This document shows positions 49,113-58,168 of a DNA stretch of 64,000 bases, piece by piece (position 1 is the stretch's first letter; every line of letters begins with the position of its first letter). The notes beneath the pieces were generated by a model. The model was not told the DNA's origin and made no database searches. It saw only the letters and a program-made list of their open reading frames with translations. Position numbers and translations under genes: made by a program. This stretch comes from Hymenobacter actinosclerus (GTDB lineage Bacteria > Bacteroidota > Bacteroidia > Cytophagales > Hymenobacteraceae), in the NCBI RefSeq assembly GCF_900111515.1, contig NZ_FOHS01000001.1, forward strand, positions 193,419 to 257,418, given 5' to 3'.

Positions 49113-51461
49113 TTAAATGTCTTCGCCCCGCAGGTCCTCCAGTTTCACCTGGTTTAGCTTTTCGGCGCTCGGGATGGTGTCGCGCTGGCCGCCGGGGCCG
49201 CCGTAGTAACGCGAGCAGTCGGTTTCGATGGTGAGGCTGGCTGGTTTGGGGAAGGCGCCGGTATTGATGTCGAGGCTCTTGTCGGCGTACACTTTCTTCA
49301 TAAACAGGCCGTACATGGGCAGGGCCATACGCGAGCCCTGGCCGTAGTAGCCGTTGCGGAAGTGGATGCTGCGGTCTTCGCCGCCCACCCACATGCCGCA
49401 CACCAGGTCGGGCGTGAGGCCCATAAACCAGCCGTCGGAGTAGTTGTTGGTGGTGCCGGTTTTGGCCCCGATTTCATACGGAAACTTGAAACCGGTTTTG
49501 AGGATGATGCTGGTGCCGCCGCGCTCCTCGGTGGCGCCGCGCAGCATGTAAGTCATCAGGTAGGCCGTTTCTTCGCTTAGCGCCTCGCGGGTCTGCGGAA
49601 TAAATTCGCGCAGCACGTTGCCGTTCTTGTCCTCGATGCGCGTCACCATCACCGGCGAGGTCCAGATGCCCTTGTTGACGAACGTGCTGTAGGCGCCCAC
49701 CATCTCGTAGATGCTCACGTCGGACGAGCCGAAGCCCACGGCCGGCACCGCCTCGATGGGCGAGGTAATGCCCAGGCGCTTGGCGTAGCTGACCACCGTT
49801 TCAGGCCCCAGTTTCTGCACCACCCAGGCCGTAATCGAGTTCATGGAGCGGGCCAGCGCCTGCCGTAGCGTGAAGGTGCGGCCCGAGAACGTGCCCTCGA
49901 AGTTGCGGGGCGTGTAGGCCGGCCGACCGGCTACGGCCGGGAAGGTAGTGGCCACGTCGGGGCGCTGGTAGCAGGGCGAGTAGCCCTGGTCGATGGCGGC
50001 CACGTACACGAAGGGCTTGAACGTGGAACCCGGCTGGCGCTTGCCCTGGCGCACGTGGTCGTACTTGATGTACTTGTAGTTGATGCCGCCCACCCAGGCC
50101 TTGATGCGGCCGTTGAGCGGGTTGATGGCTACGAAACCCGCCCGCATCAGCCGCTTGTAGTAGGCCAGCGAGTCCATCGGCGACATGGTTACCTCCTTCT
50201 CGTTGTTGGGGCTGTTCCAGCTGAAGACCTTCATCGGGTACTTCTTGTTGAGATAGTACTTCACCGAGTCGGGCTGGTCGGGGAAGCGGCCCTGCAGGGA
50301 GCGGTAGCGGCCGGTGCGCTTCACGGAGGTTGCCAGGAAGTTCGGAATCACCCGGCCGCTTTCGTCGCGCCAGGGCAACTGACCCTTCCACTGCTGCTCG
50401 AACCATTTCTGCTGCAGTTTCATGTGCTCGGCCACGGCCGACTCGGCGTACTTCTGCATGCGCGAGTCGATGGTGGTGTAGATTTTCAGGCCGTCGGAGT
50501 ACAGGTCGTGGTCGGTTTCCTTGGCCCACTGGCGCAGCTCCTTGCTCACTTCCACCCGGAAATAAGGCGCGATGCCCTCGTTCTGGTTTTCCACCTGGTA
50601 GTCCAGCTTCATGGGCTGCAGCGTGTCGGCCTGCAGCTGCTGGGCCGTGATGTAGCCGTACTTGTTCATCTGGCGCAGCACCCAGTTGCGGCGCAGCCGC
50701 GAGCGGGCGGGGTTGAATTTGGGGCTGAAGCGCGAGGGCGCGTTGAGTACGCCTACCAGCGTGGCGGCCTCGGCGCGGGTCAGCTTCATAGGCTGCTTGC
50801 CGAAAAACGTTTTGGCCGCCGTATTGATACCGAAGGCGTTGGAGCCATAGTCGTTGGTGTTGAGGTACATGCGCAGGATTTCGCGCTTGGTATAGCTGCG
50901 TTCCAGCCGCACAGCCAGAATCCATTCCTTGGTTTTGCTGATGACCATGCGCACGCCCGGCACATCGTTGAGCAGGCCGTCGCTCAGGTCGCCGCGGGTG
51001 CGGAACAGCACCTTGGCCAGCTGCTGGGTGAGCGTGGAGCCGCCGCCGCTGCCGCCCGTAAACAGGCCTACTACCACCCGGCCGGTGGCCTTGGCATCGA
51101 CACCCGAGTGCTCTTCGAACCGCGAATCCTCGGTGGCAATCAGGGCATCCACCAGGTGCTGGGGCAGGTCTTCGTACTCGGCCGGGGTGCGGTTCTCGCG
51201 GAAATATTTGCCCATCAGCACATTGTCGGCCGAGTAGATTTCCGAGGCCAGTTCACTGCGCGGGTTTTCCAGCGACTTCAGGTTGGGCATGCGCCCGAAC
51301 AGGTTCAGGAAGTTGGCGCTGACCGCCCACACGTAGAACACCAGCCCCAACAGGCCGAACCCGAACAGCACCCAGAACGAGCGGGCCCATCCGGTGTAGC
51401 GCCCGGGGCGGCTGGGTTTAGAACGAGAAGCAGTGGGTTTTTTAGTGGCGGGAGAAGCCAT
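49113..51461 (-). CDS. bifunctional penicillin-binding protein 1A
   Basis: A 782-residue class A PBP making and crosslinking peptidoglycan. A basic N-terminal tail, one helix (about 26-50, WARSFWVLFGFGLLGLVFYV), GT51 glycosyltransferase domain (ALIATEDSRFEEHSGVD with Glu111; GGSTLTQQLAKVLF), then a transpeptidase with GSTFKPFVY (Ser479-x-x-Lys482), SMNSITAWV (SxN) and AKTGTTNNYSDGW (KTG). All catalytic motifs are intact. Located between sprE/porW and uvrC on the same strand, with a word palindrome separating it from sprE. The name mrcA/ponA could be applied. Confidence 0.95.
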   Translation of the reverse strand: MASPATKKPTASRSKPSRPGRYTGWARSFWVLFGFGLLGLVFYVWAVSANFLNLFGRMPNLKSLENPRSELASEIYSADNVLMGKYFRENRTPAEYEDLPQHLVDALIATEDSRFEEHSGVDAKATGRVVVGLFTGGSGGGSTLTQQLAKVLFRTRGDLSDGLLNDVPGVRMVISKTKEWILAVRLERSYTKREILRMYLNTNDYGSNAFGINTAAKTFFGKQPMKLTRAEAATLVGVLNAPSRFSPKFNPARSRLRRNWVLRQMNKYGYITAQQLQADTLQPMKLDYQVENQNEGIAPYFRVEVSKELRQWAKETDHDLYSDGLKIYTTIDSRMQKYAESAVAEHMKLQQKWFEQQWKGQLPWRDESGRVIPNFLATSVKRTGRYRSLQGRFPDQPDSVKYYLNKKYPMKVFSWNSPNNEKEVTMSPMDSLAYYKRLMRAGFVAINPLNGRIKAWVGGINYKYIKYDHVRQGKRQPGSTFKPFVYVAAIDQGYSPCYQRPDVATTFPAVAGRPAYTPRNFEGTFSGRTFTLRQALARSMNSITAWVVQKLGPETVVSYAKRLGITSPIEAVPAVGFGSSDVSIYEMVGAYSTFVNKGIWTSPVMVTRIEDKNGNVLREFIPQTREALSEETAYLMTYMLRGATEERGGTSIILKTGFKFPYEIGAKTGTTNNYSDGWFMGLTPDLVCGMWVGGEDRSIHFRNGYYGQGSRMALPMYGLFMKKVYADKSLDINTGAFPKPASLTIETDCSRYYGGPGGQRDTIPSAEKLNQVKLEDLRGEDI

Positions 51462-51468
51462 TGAAGGG

Positions 51469-51596
51469 AATTAAAAATTAAGAATTAAAAATTAGAAATT
51501 AAAAGTTGCCAGTGGGTTCCACAACCCTGCCAAACGTCTCGAAGGACGGAGCCATCAGCGGCAATTTTTAATTTTTCACTTCTAATTTTTAATTCG
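51469..51596. repeat. word palindrome: AATTAAAAATT-word inverted repeat
   Basis: Left words GGAATTAAAAATTAAGAATT and AAAAATTAGAAATTAAAAG (51468-51506); right words TTTTTAATTTTTCACTTC and TAATTTTTAATTC (51565-51595). It lies between sprE/porW and the PBP gene. Unlike the GC-rich genome, the words are nearly pure A/T. Confidence 0.82.
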
Positions 51597-51599
51597 AAG

Positions 51600-54500
51600 T
51601 TAACGGTAGTTCTGGTCGTAGAAGCGCTGGTAGTCGGCGGGCTTGCCTTCCTGCAGCAGCACCGGCAGGTTATCAATACCCACAACCAGGGTTTGGTAAC
51701 CCGCCCCGCGCATCCGGCTCAGCGGCGACTGGGGCCCCCGCAGCTTCAGGGCGTAGCTCTGGGCCAGCTTGGCGTTGGTCAGGCCCTCAATGATAACGGC
51801 TTCCTCCGTCGCGTTCAGGGCCTGGCGGCGCACCAGCAGGCTGCTCGACTTGTAAAAGCGGCCGTTGTAAGCCGTCAGCTGGGTGGTGAGCTCGGCCAGT
51901 TGGGGAGCATCCTTGGCCAGCACGATTACCACCGAGTGCGCGGCCGTCAAATCGGGTTTGTAGGGTGACGCCGGGGCGGCAGGAGGCGAAACCGGCGCGG
52001 GCGCCGGCGCAGGTGTTGTAGTGGACGGAGCTGCCGGAGCAGGGGTGGGGCTGGTTGCCGGCGTGCCGGCCGGTGCAGTTGGCGCGGCCGGTGTTGGCGC
52101 GGCCGGAGTAGCGGTTTCGGCAGTTTTTTTTGGAGGCGCGGGCGGCTTCTGGCCCCGGGCGCGGGCCTGGGCCGCGGCCCGCCGGGCGGCAGCTGCCTCC
52201 TCGGCCGGCGTGAGTGGGGTAGGGGCCACCGGCTCGACCGGAACCGGAGTTTCGGTTGGGGCCGGGGTCGGCGTCTGGGCCGGGGTAACGGGCTGCGGAG
52301 TAGCGGCTGGTGCGGCAGTGCCAGTTGCGGCGGCCTTACGCCGGTCAGCGGGCGTAGCCTTTGAGGCCGGGGCTACGGGCGCGGGCAACCCCACGAGTGG
52401 GGCCGGCTCGGGCCGGAAGCGGCGCACCGAGCGCGGCTCAATCTCGCCGGGCCGGAACTCCGACTTGCTGGGCTCGGTGGTGCTGGCCATGGCTCCGGCA
52501 ATCTGGCCCTGGTCGTATTTCTGGTAGGTTTCGAGCAGCGTGGCGGCCTTGGGGGCCAGCGGGCTTTGGGGGTAGTCCTTGTAGAACTTCTCCACCGCCG
52601 CCTTGGCCGTGGGCGGCGGCTGCGTGCGCACGCTCAGCAGTGCCCCCAGGTAGGCCACCTGGTCGTTGAGGTCAGTTTCGGGGTACTGGGCTTTTGCCTG
52701 GTCCAGGGTGGCGCCGGCCTTCTTGAAGTCCTGCCGCTTATAGGCTGCAAACGCCGAATCGACGAGCACCGCTACCTTGGCGTTGGCCACCGAGGTGCGG
52801 CGCAGGTACTCGGGGTCGGCCACCAGGCGGGCGTACGACGAGTTGGGGTAGGCCTGCCGCAACCGGGCCGCGTACTGCCCGGACTGGGCCGGGTCGCGCT
52901 CCTTCTTTATCAGGTACAGAATATACAGCGTTTCGGGCGTGTGGGGGCCCTGCGGATAGCGCTGCAGCTGGGTTTCGTAGGTTTCCACGGCCTTGTCGGG
53001 CTCGCGCAGCTGCTGGTTGTAGATGCCGCCGAGCTGGTAGAGCGCCTCCTGGGTCTGGTCGTCGGACTTGGCCAGCAGCTCGGGCGTTAGCGGCACGTTC
53101 TGGCGGTACTGGCTTACCAGGTCGCGCAGCTGGGCCTGCGGGTCGGCCGCGGGTTCCGCGGGGCTGCCCGGGTTCAGTCCGGTACCATTAACGGCGGTGC
53201 TGCTGTTGCCGGCAATGCCCACCGGCACGTTGCCGCCCTGCGCCGTTACGGGCGAGTTGCTGGCCTGCGTGACGGTGCGCCAGTTGTCCTGCAGCGGCCG
53301 GTCGCCCCAGCGCCGGATAAAGTCGTTGCGGGCCGTACCCAGGGCCGTGGGGTTATCGAAATACCATTTGCCGCCGGTGTTGGCCGCCAGAAAATCCTCG
53401 GAGTTGATGTTGGGCTGCAGGTCGCGGCCGGGCGCCAGACCCACGGCGGTTTGCTGCTGGGCCTGCTGGCGCGCCTCTTCCTTAGCCTGGCGGGCGGCCA
53501 GCAACTCGGCCTGGCGCTGGCGCTCGGCCAGCTCGGCTTCAGCATAGCTGGTCAGGCGGGCCGTCAGCTCGTCGGGGCCGAGGCGGGCCAGGGCCTGCAG
53601 GCTGTCCTGGGTTTCCACTACGGTCAGCTCGCGGGCGAAATCCTGCAGAATGCCCGCCCGCTCGGCCACGGCCGCGTAGGTGGGGTTGGTTTTGGGCATG
53701 GCCTGCACGGTGCTATCGTAGTAGGCCGCAGCCAGGCGGTAGCGTTGCAGGTTTTCGTAGTAGATGCGGCCCTGCAGCAGATGGGTGTAGGCCTTCTGGG
53801 CCGGGTTGCCCTTGGGCACGCGCACCGATTTTTCGAGCAGCGCCAGGGCCGCCGGATAGCGCTGCTGCCGGTATTCGAGCCGGCCCATCTCGTAGTAAAT
53901 CTTGTCGGTGTACTCCTTGTTGTTGGGGTCTTTGAGCAGCTTGGCAAAGTACTTATCCAGCCGGGCGCGGTCGTTCAGATTCAGATCCGACACCTGCCCA
54001 AGCATCAGCTTACTGAAGAAATCCAGCTCGTAGGGCGGGTTTTTCTTCAGAATCTGGTTGAGCTGGGCGTAGGCTTTCTTGTCTTCGCCCTGCAGTTGGT
54101 ACAGCTGGGCCAGCACGTAGCGGGTGCGCGACTGCTCGTTCTTCTCCTCAATATAAGGAATGGCCTTTTCGAGGTTTTCAATAGCCAGCTTCGGCTCGTT
54201 TACCCGCTGGTAATACTCGGCGCGGGTCAGGAACAGGGCCCGGGCGTTGCGCTCGGTGCCGGCTTCCTTGTCGAGGATGTTCGATACGGCCGCCACGTTA
54301 TCCAGCTCGTCGAGGGCCAGAAACGTGCGCATGAGCCAGACCAGCGCCTCGTGGCGGGCGTTCAGGTCTTTGCCGGTGCTGTTGACGTACTTGAACGTCT
54401 TGGCCGCATCCTCGAACTCGCGCTTGTAGTAGCGGGCCTGCCCGATGAGCAGGTAGGAGTCGTCGGTCCAGTCGGAGCCGGGGCGGTGCTGCACCGGCAG

Positions 54501-54821
54501 CGAGGCTTTTTTGATAATGTCGTCCATGTCGGCCGTCAGGCGGGTGGCCGTGGGCTCGTCAATCACCGGAAACAGCGGCAGTACACGGTTGTAGTCGTTC
54601 ACCCGCTCTTTGTTGAGCTTGGCTTCGACTTCCTTCATCTTCTCGCGGGCCAGGAAGTAGGCATTGTCGCGGGCCACCACGTTGTCGTAGGTGCGGCCCA
54701 CCAGCGAGCGGCGGTCGGAGCCGGCGCAGCCCTCCAGGGCCGTGGCCAGCAGTCCGGTAGCGGCCAGCGCCGCAAGGGAGCGGAAAAGAGCAGCGCGAAG
54801 GGTCGTCGGGGTCGTCGTCAA
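51600..54821 (-). CDS. T9SS-associated TPR lipoprotein SprE/PorW
   Basis: A protein of about 1073 residues counted from a TTG at 54821, which gives an N-terminal lipoprotein-type signal (LRAALFRSLAALAATGLLAT, then ALEGC); an in-frame GTG at 54896 would add 25 residues. The signature RTYDNVVARDNAYFLAREKM after the Cys, then SDWTDDSYLLIGQARYYKRE and a long TPR array (about 130-800), is that of SprE/PorW, an outer-membrane lipoprotein needed for type IX secretion and gliding. A Pro/Ala/Thr-rich linker (about 830-950) leads to a compact C-terminal domain (AAHSVVIVLAKDAPQLAELT, QTLVVGIDNLPVLLQE). It is about 4.8 kb from the gldKLMN operon end. Confidence 0.88.
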   Translation of the reverse strand: MTTTPTTLRAALFRSLAALAATGLLATALEGCAGSDRRSLVGRTYDNVVARDNAYFLAREKMKEVEAKLNKERVNDYNRVLPLFPVIDEPTATRLTADMDDIIKKASLPVQHRPGSDWTDDSYLLIGQARYYKREFEDAAKTFKYVNSTGKDLNARHEALVWLMRTFLALDELDNVAAVSNILDKEAGTERNARALFLTRAEYYQRVNEPKLAIENLEKAIPYIEEKNEQSRTRYVLAQLYQLQGEDKKAYAQLNQILKKNPPYELDFFSKLMLGQVSDLNLNDRARLDKYFAKLLKDPNNKEYTDKIYYEMGRLEYRQQRYPAALALLEKSVRVPKGNPAQKAYTHLLQGRIYYENLQRYRLAAAYYDSTVQAMPKTNPTYAAVAERAGILQDFARELTVVETQDSLQALARLGPDELTARLTSYAEAELAERQRQAELLAARQAKEEARQQAQQQTAVGLAPGRDLQPNINSEDFLAANTGGKWYFDNPTALGTARNDFIRRWGDRPLQDNWRTVTQASNSPVTAQGGNVPVGIAGNSSTAVNGTGLNPGSPAEPAADPQAQLRDLVSQYRQNVPLTPELLAKSDDQTQEALYQLGGIYNQQLREPDKAVETYETQLQRYPQGPHTPETLYILYLIKKERDPAQSGQYAARLRQAYPNSSYARLVADPEYLRRTSVANAKVAVLVDSAFAAYKRQDFKKAGATLDQAKAQYPETDLNDQVAYLGALLSVRTQPPPTAKAAVEKFYKDYPQSPLAPKAATLLETYQKYDQGQIAGAMASTTEPSKSEFRPGEIEPRSVRRFRPEPAPLVGLPAPVAPASKATPADRRKAAATGTAAPAATPQPVTPAQTPTPAPTETPVPVEPVAPTPLTPAEEAAAARRAAAQARARGQKPPAPPKKTAETATPAAPTPAAPTAPAGTPATSPTPAPAAPSTTTPAPAPAPVSPPAAPASPYKPDLTAAHSVVIVLAKDAPQLAELTTQLTAYNGRFYKSSSLLVRRQALNATEEAVIIEGLTNAKLAQSYALKLRGPQSPLSRMRGAGYQTLVVGIDNLPVLLQEGKPADYQRFYDQNYR

Positions 54822-54992
54822 GGCGGCAGAGAGGCTCGGGGCAGAAAGATGGACGGACGGAAAACGCCCGCCGCCCACCGATTCGTTCGGGGGCACGGTT
54901 TTTCCAGCAACGTCGCAACCCGAGTAAAAGTACGGCTTTCTGTCCGGACGCTACCTGCGCCCGGCCCGGCCCGCTGCTAACGCGCTAAGCTG

Positions 54993-55000
54993 TAATTTTG
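54993..55000 (+). promoter_or_regulatory. -7 box TAATTTTG of the ATP synthase operon
   Basis: Exact TAnnTTTG match, 29 bp before the atpZ ATG; a second, weaker CACCTTTG lies at 55012-55019. It is divergent from sprE/porW. Confidence 0.6.
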
Positions 55001-55029
55001 TCGGCCCCTCCCACCTTTGCCAGCCCGTT

Positions 55030-55269
55030 ATGGCCAGCCCTGCCAAGCCCACCGACCCCAACAATAACTCCGACCGCCTGCGCAGCGTGGCTCGCTACTC
55101 CGGCATCGGCGTGCAGATGGCCGCTACCATTGGCCTGAGCACCTGGGCCGGCTACTGGCTCGACAAGCACTACCAGACCAAAACGCCCTGGTTTACGCTG
55201 GGCCTGATGCTGCTGGGCCTGTTCGCAGCCCTCTACAATGTGATTCGGGCCGTGAGCAAGGGAGAATAA
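55030..55269 (+). CDS. atpZ: AtpZ/AtpI-like F0F1-ATPase accessory subunit
   Basis: A 79-residue membrane protein with two helices: about 24-44 (SGIGVQMAATIGLSTWAGYW) and 53-72 (WFTLGLMLLGLFAALYNVI). Pattern YSGIGVQMAATIGLSxxxGYxLD and PWFTLGLMLLGLFAALYNV is that of AtpZ, a small protein encoded at the start of ATP synthase operons and thought to act with AtpI in ion supply or rotor assembly. Its stop is 2 bp before an unrelated small gene. Confidence 0.92.
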   Translation: MASPAKPTDPNNNSDRLRSVARYSGIGVQMAATIGLSTWAGYWLDKHYQTKTPWFTLGLMLLGLFAALYNVIRAVSKGE

Positions 55270-55271
55270 AT

Positions 55272-55577
55272 ATGAACAGTTATCCTACATCCATCTCTAT
55301 TACCGATTTAGAACAGGTGCTGCTTCAAAGCCTAGCCGCACTGAAAAGTCAACACGGTGAGCAGGGACATATCGAGTTGAAGCATGACTTCTATTGGGAT
55401 ATTCCCGATGATCAACTCTATGCAGTATACCAAGAGCCACAGCAGCTCACCATCGGTCAGCTAAGTGAGAACTGCCAGATCATCAGGGAGAGTCAGGAAA
55501 GAGTCCTTACAGGATTCGACCTGCTCAAAGCAGCGCACTTGCTGCGCTATATCAGCCATACTCATATCATTCTGTAG
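55272..55577 (+). CDS. small soluble hypothetical protein inside the atp operon
   Basis: A 101-residue protein, no signal or membrane segment. HDFYWDIPDDQLYAVYQEPQ followed by LTIGQLSENCQII and LLKAAHLLRYISHTHI is a pattern I have met in an unnamed family in cyanobacteria and Bacteroidota (W-x-I...LY-x-x-Y-x-x-P-x-x-LTIGQLS). Base composition is visibly lower in GC than atpZ or atpB. It starts 2 bp after atpZ and its stop precedes the next GTG by 5 bp, so it is embedded without breaking the operon. No link to ATP synthase is known to me; it looks like a passenger gene. Confidence 0.72.
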   Translation: MNSYPTSISITDLEQVLLQSLAALKSQHGEQGHIELKHDFYWDIPDDQLYAVYQEPQQLTIGQLSENCQIIRESQERVLTGFDLLKAAHLLRYISHTHIIL

Positions 55578-55582
55578 CTAGC

Positions 55583-55990
55583 GTGAAATCCTTCCTCAAG
55601 CCTTACTTACTGTTCAGCCTGCTGGTGGGCTTTGTGCTGTATGCGCTCTACAGCCAGTTCGGGCCGCGCGTCATTCATCCGTTCACGGTGTACACGTTTG
55701 CTTTTTTCTTCGTGCTCACGCTGGTCCTCTACCGCATGATGGAGCGGCTGCTGCGGGCCGATGCCGACAACTTTCTGGTTGCCTACTTCGGGGCCATGGT
55801 GGCCCGGCTGCTTTTGTCGCTCACGCTGGTGCTGGTGTACCTTTTGCGGGGCGGCGGGCAGGAGGGCCCGGCCCGCTGGGCCTTCCTCGGCAGCTTCTTC
55901 GTACTCTATTTTCTCTTCGCCGGGTTTGAAGTATGGGCCGTTCTGAGTAACTTGCGCCCGTTTTCAAAACGGGGCGAAATCACAAAATGA
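55583..55990 (+). CDS. AtpI-like small membrane protein of atp operon
   Basis: A 135-residue protein with four hydrophobic helices: about 5-24, 33-51 (FTVYTFAFFFVLTLVLY), 65-88 (FLVAYFGAMVARLLLSLTLV) and 96-118 (WAFLGSFFVLYFLFAGFEVW). Start is GTG at 55583, no ATG being available. It occupies the position of AtpI-like genes between atpZ and atpB in Bacteroidota operons. Function is not proven; a role in c-ring assembly or ion handling is inferred from position and size. Confidence 0.78.
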   Translation: MKSFLKPYLLFSLLVGFVLYALYSQFGPRVIHPFTVYTFAFFFVLTLVLYRMMERLLRADADNFLVAYFGAMVARLLLSLTLVLVYLLRGGGQEGPARWAFLGSFFVLYFLFAGFEVWAVLSNLRPFSKRGEITK

Positions 55991-56000
55991 AGATTTTGTG
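55981..56000. other. small perfect hairpin before atpB
   Basis: CACAAAAT-GAAG-ATTTTGTG: an 8-bp perfect stem with a GAAG tetraloop, overlapping the stop of the preceding gene and ending 23 bp before the atpB ATG. Could influence translation of atpB. Confidence 0.45.
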
Positions 56001-56023
56001 AGTAAATCCCTAAGCCACTCTGA

Positions 56024-57076
56024 ATGAAGCGCTTACTTTTTGCCCTCTTTTGCCTCCTGTCGCTGACGGCCCGTGCCAGCGAGCCGGTCGCCACCACGGC
56101 CGACGCAACGGAGTCCGAAAACTTCAACCCGGGCGAGATGATTCTGCACCACATCGGCGATTCGCACGAGTGGCACTGGTTCTCGACCGACAACGACCAC
56201 TACACCACCTACCTGCCCATTATTGCCTTCCGGCCGGGCCAGGGAGTCGCCGTATTCTCGTCGCGCCACCTGGCCGAAGGGGAGGTGCACGAGGGTCTGA
56301 AGCTGGAGCATGAGCACCTGGTATCGACCGATGGCGCTAAGGTGTACGACTTCTCCATCACCAAGAACGTGGCCACCCTCATGATTGCCTCGGCCTTGCT
56401 GCTGGTAGTATTCATGACCGTAGCCCGGGGCTATGCCAAGCGCGGCACCGCGGCACCGCGCGGCGTTCAGTCGTTCTTCGAGCCAATTATCGTCTTCATT
56501 CGCGATGAAGTAGCCAAGAAGTCCATTGGGCCGAAGTACGAGCGTTACCTGCCCTACCTGCTCACAGTGTTCTTCTTTATCTGGTTCAGCAACCTGCTGG
56601 GCCTGCTGCCCGGCTCGTCCAACCTCACCGGCAACATCTCCGTGACCATGACGCTGGCCGTCATCACGCTGCTCATCACGCTGTTCAGCTCCAACAAAAA
56701 CTACTGGGCTCACATCTTCGCCACGCCCGGCGTACCCAAGCTACTGCTGCCCATCATGATTCCGGTTGAACTCATCGGCATTGTGGTGAAGCCCTTCTCG
56801 CTGATGGTGCGACTGTTTGCTAACATCACGGCCGGCCACATCGTAACGCTGAGCTTCATTTCGCTCATCTTCATCTTCCGCAACGTTGGGGTGGCTCCTG
56901 TGTCGCTGGCCTTCGGCCTGTTCATCAACATGCTGGAGTTGCTGGTCGCCATTCTGCAGGCCTACATCTTCACGCTGCTGACCGCCATGTACATTGGCGG
57001 GGCCGTGGAAGACCACCACGATGCCGACTACCAAATGGGTGGTGGCGACGGGGCTACCCCGGCCCAGGTACACTAA
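56024..57076 (+). CDS. atpB: ATP synthase F0 subunit a
   Basis: A 350-residue membrane protein. Signal-like N-terminus (LFALFCLLSLTARA), an extended soluble region (about 25-115) as is usual in Bacteroidota, then helices from about 120. Key region: VFFFIWFSNLLGLLPGSSNL, MIPVELIGIVVKPFSLMVRL with the essential Arg (MVRLFANITAGHI) and LFINMLELLVAILQAYIFTL. Length and order are normal for the phylum. Forms the proton half-channels against the c-ring. Confidence 0.96.
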   Translation: MKRLLFALFCLLSLTARASEPVATTADATESENFNPGEMILHHIGDSHEWHWFSTDNDHYTTYLPIIAFRPGQGVAVFSSRHLAEGEVHEGLKLEHEHLVSTDGAKVYDFSITKNVATLMIASALLLVVFMTVARGYAKRGTAAPRGVQSFFEPIIVFIRDEVAKKSIGPKYERYLPYLLTVFFFIWFSNLLGLLPGSSNLTGNISVTMTLAVITLLITLFSSNKNYWAHIFATPGVPKLLLPIMIPVELIGIVVKPFSLMVRLFANITAGHIVTLSFISLIFIFRNVGVAPVSLAFGLFINMLELLVAILQAYIFTLLTAMYIGGAVEDHHDADYQMGGGDGATPAQVH

Positions 57077-57099
57077 GCCCGCGCATTTTATTCCTCTGA

Positions 57100-57396
<297 letters not shown>

Positions 57397-57409
57397 GGCT
57401 AGAGGCAAC

Positions 57410-57474
57410 ACCCCGTAAGGCCCGCTACGCTAAGCCGCTTCAGCGTATAGTGTAGCGGGCTTTATGGGTTTTTA
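57410..57474 (+). terminator. terminator-like hairpin between atpE and atpF
   Basis: CCCGTAAGGCCCGCTAC (57412-57428) pairs with GTAGCGGGCTTTATGGG (57452-57468), followed by a T run (TTTTT). Located 15 bp after atpE inside the presumed operon, so it may lower transcription of the downstream genes. Confidence 0.7.
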
Positions 57475-57490
57475 AACCTGAGACAACTCT

Positions 57491-57521
57491 TTCAACCGGC
57501 CGGAACATCCGGCTGGTTGAA
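57491..57521 (+). other. second hairpin upstream of atpF
   Basis: TTCAACCGGCCGG / CCGGCTGGTTGAA, 12 of 13 pairs, 5-nt loop, about 44 bp before the atpF start. No T run follows, so this is a leader structure and not a terminator. Confidence 0.6.
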
Positions 57522-57564
57522 GCGGTTAGCAGGACCCTCTTTACCCACCGTCTAGTTTTTGCCC

Positions 57565-58062
57565 ATGCCTCCGTTAGTAACCCCCGAACTCGGCCTGATT
57601 TTCTGGCAGGTGGTGATCTTCCTCATCGTGCTGCTGTTGTTGCGCTCGTTTGCTTGGAAGCCCATCCTCAGCTCCCTCAAGGAGCGCGAAAGCTCCATCG
57701 AAGGCGCCCTGCGCATGGCCGACCAGGCCAAGCTGGAGATGCAGCAGCTGCAAGCCGGCAACGAAAAGCTGCTGGCCGAAGCCCGCATGGAGCGCGACCG
57801 GATTCTGAAGGAAGCCACCGCCATGTCGAACCAGTTCATCGAGCAGGCCAAGACCAAAGCCACCGAAGAAGGCGGCCGCATGATTGAGCAGGCCCGCGAA
57901 GCCATCCGCAACGAGAAGAACGCCGCGCTGGCCGAGGTGAAAAACACTGCCGCTCAGCTCTCCATCGACATTGCCGAGCGCATCCTGCGCCGCGAGCTGA
58001 CCGATCAGCCCGCCCAGCAGCAGCTCGTCGATTCGTATTTGAAAGAAGTAAAGCTCAACTAA
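57565..58062 (+). CDS. atpF: ATP synthase F0 subunit b
   Basis: A 165-residue stator protein. One N-terminal helix (TPELGLIFWQVVIFLIVLLL), then WKPILSSLKERESSIEGALR and a long charged coiled coil (AGNEKLLAEARMERDRILKE), ending in the delta-binding segment (AQLSIDIAERILRRELTD). ATG at 57565; a TTG at 57559 in frame is less likely. Separated from atpE by two hairpins. Confidence 0.95.
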   Translation: MPPLVTPELGLIFWQVVIFLIVLLLLRSFAWKPILSSLKERESSIEGALRMADQAKLEMQQLQAGNEKLLAEARMERDRILKEATAMSNQFIEQAKTKATEEGGRMIEQAREAIRNEKNAALAEVKNTAAQLSIDIAERILRRELTDQPAQQQLVDSYLKEVKLN

Positions 58063-58064
58063 GC

Positions 58065-58160
58065 GGCAAGCTGTGAGCTGCAAGCTGCAAGCTTTCGTTC
58101 TACTGGCTAGAGCACGGGCAAAGCAGAAAACTTGCAGCTTGCGGCTTGTAGCTTGCAGCT
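58065..58160. repeat. word palindrome: CAAGCTGCAAGCT-word inverted repeat
   Basis: Left GGCAAGCTGTGAGCTGCAAG then CTGCAAGCTTTC (58065-58096); right ACTTGCAGCTTGCGGCTTGT then AGCTTGCAGCT (58130-58160). It fills the atpF-atpH spacer. The same words recur between atpA and atpG (60316-60497). Confidence 0.88.
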
Positions 58161-58168
58161 AAAAATAT

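Noticed and set aside
50055-51464. 469-codon plus-strand frame opposite the PBP gene
   Set aside because: Shadow of the PBP coding region, no family features.
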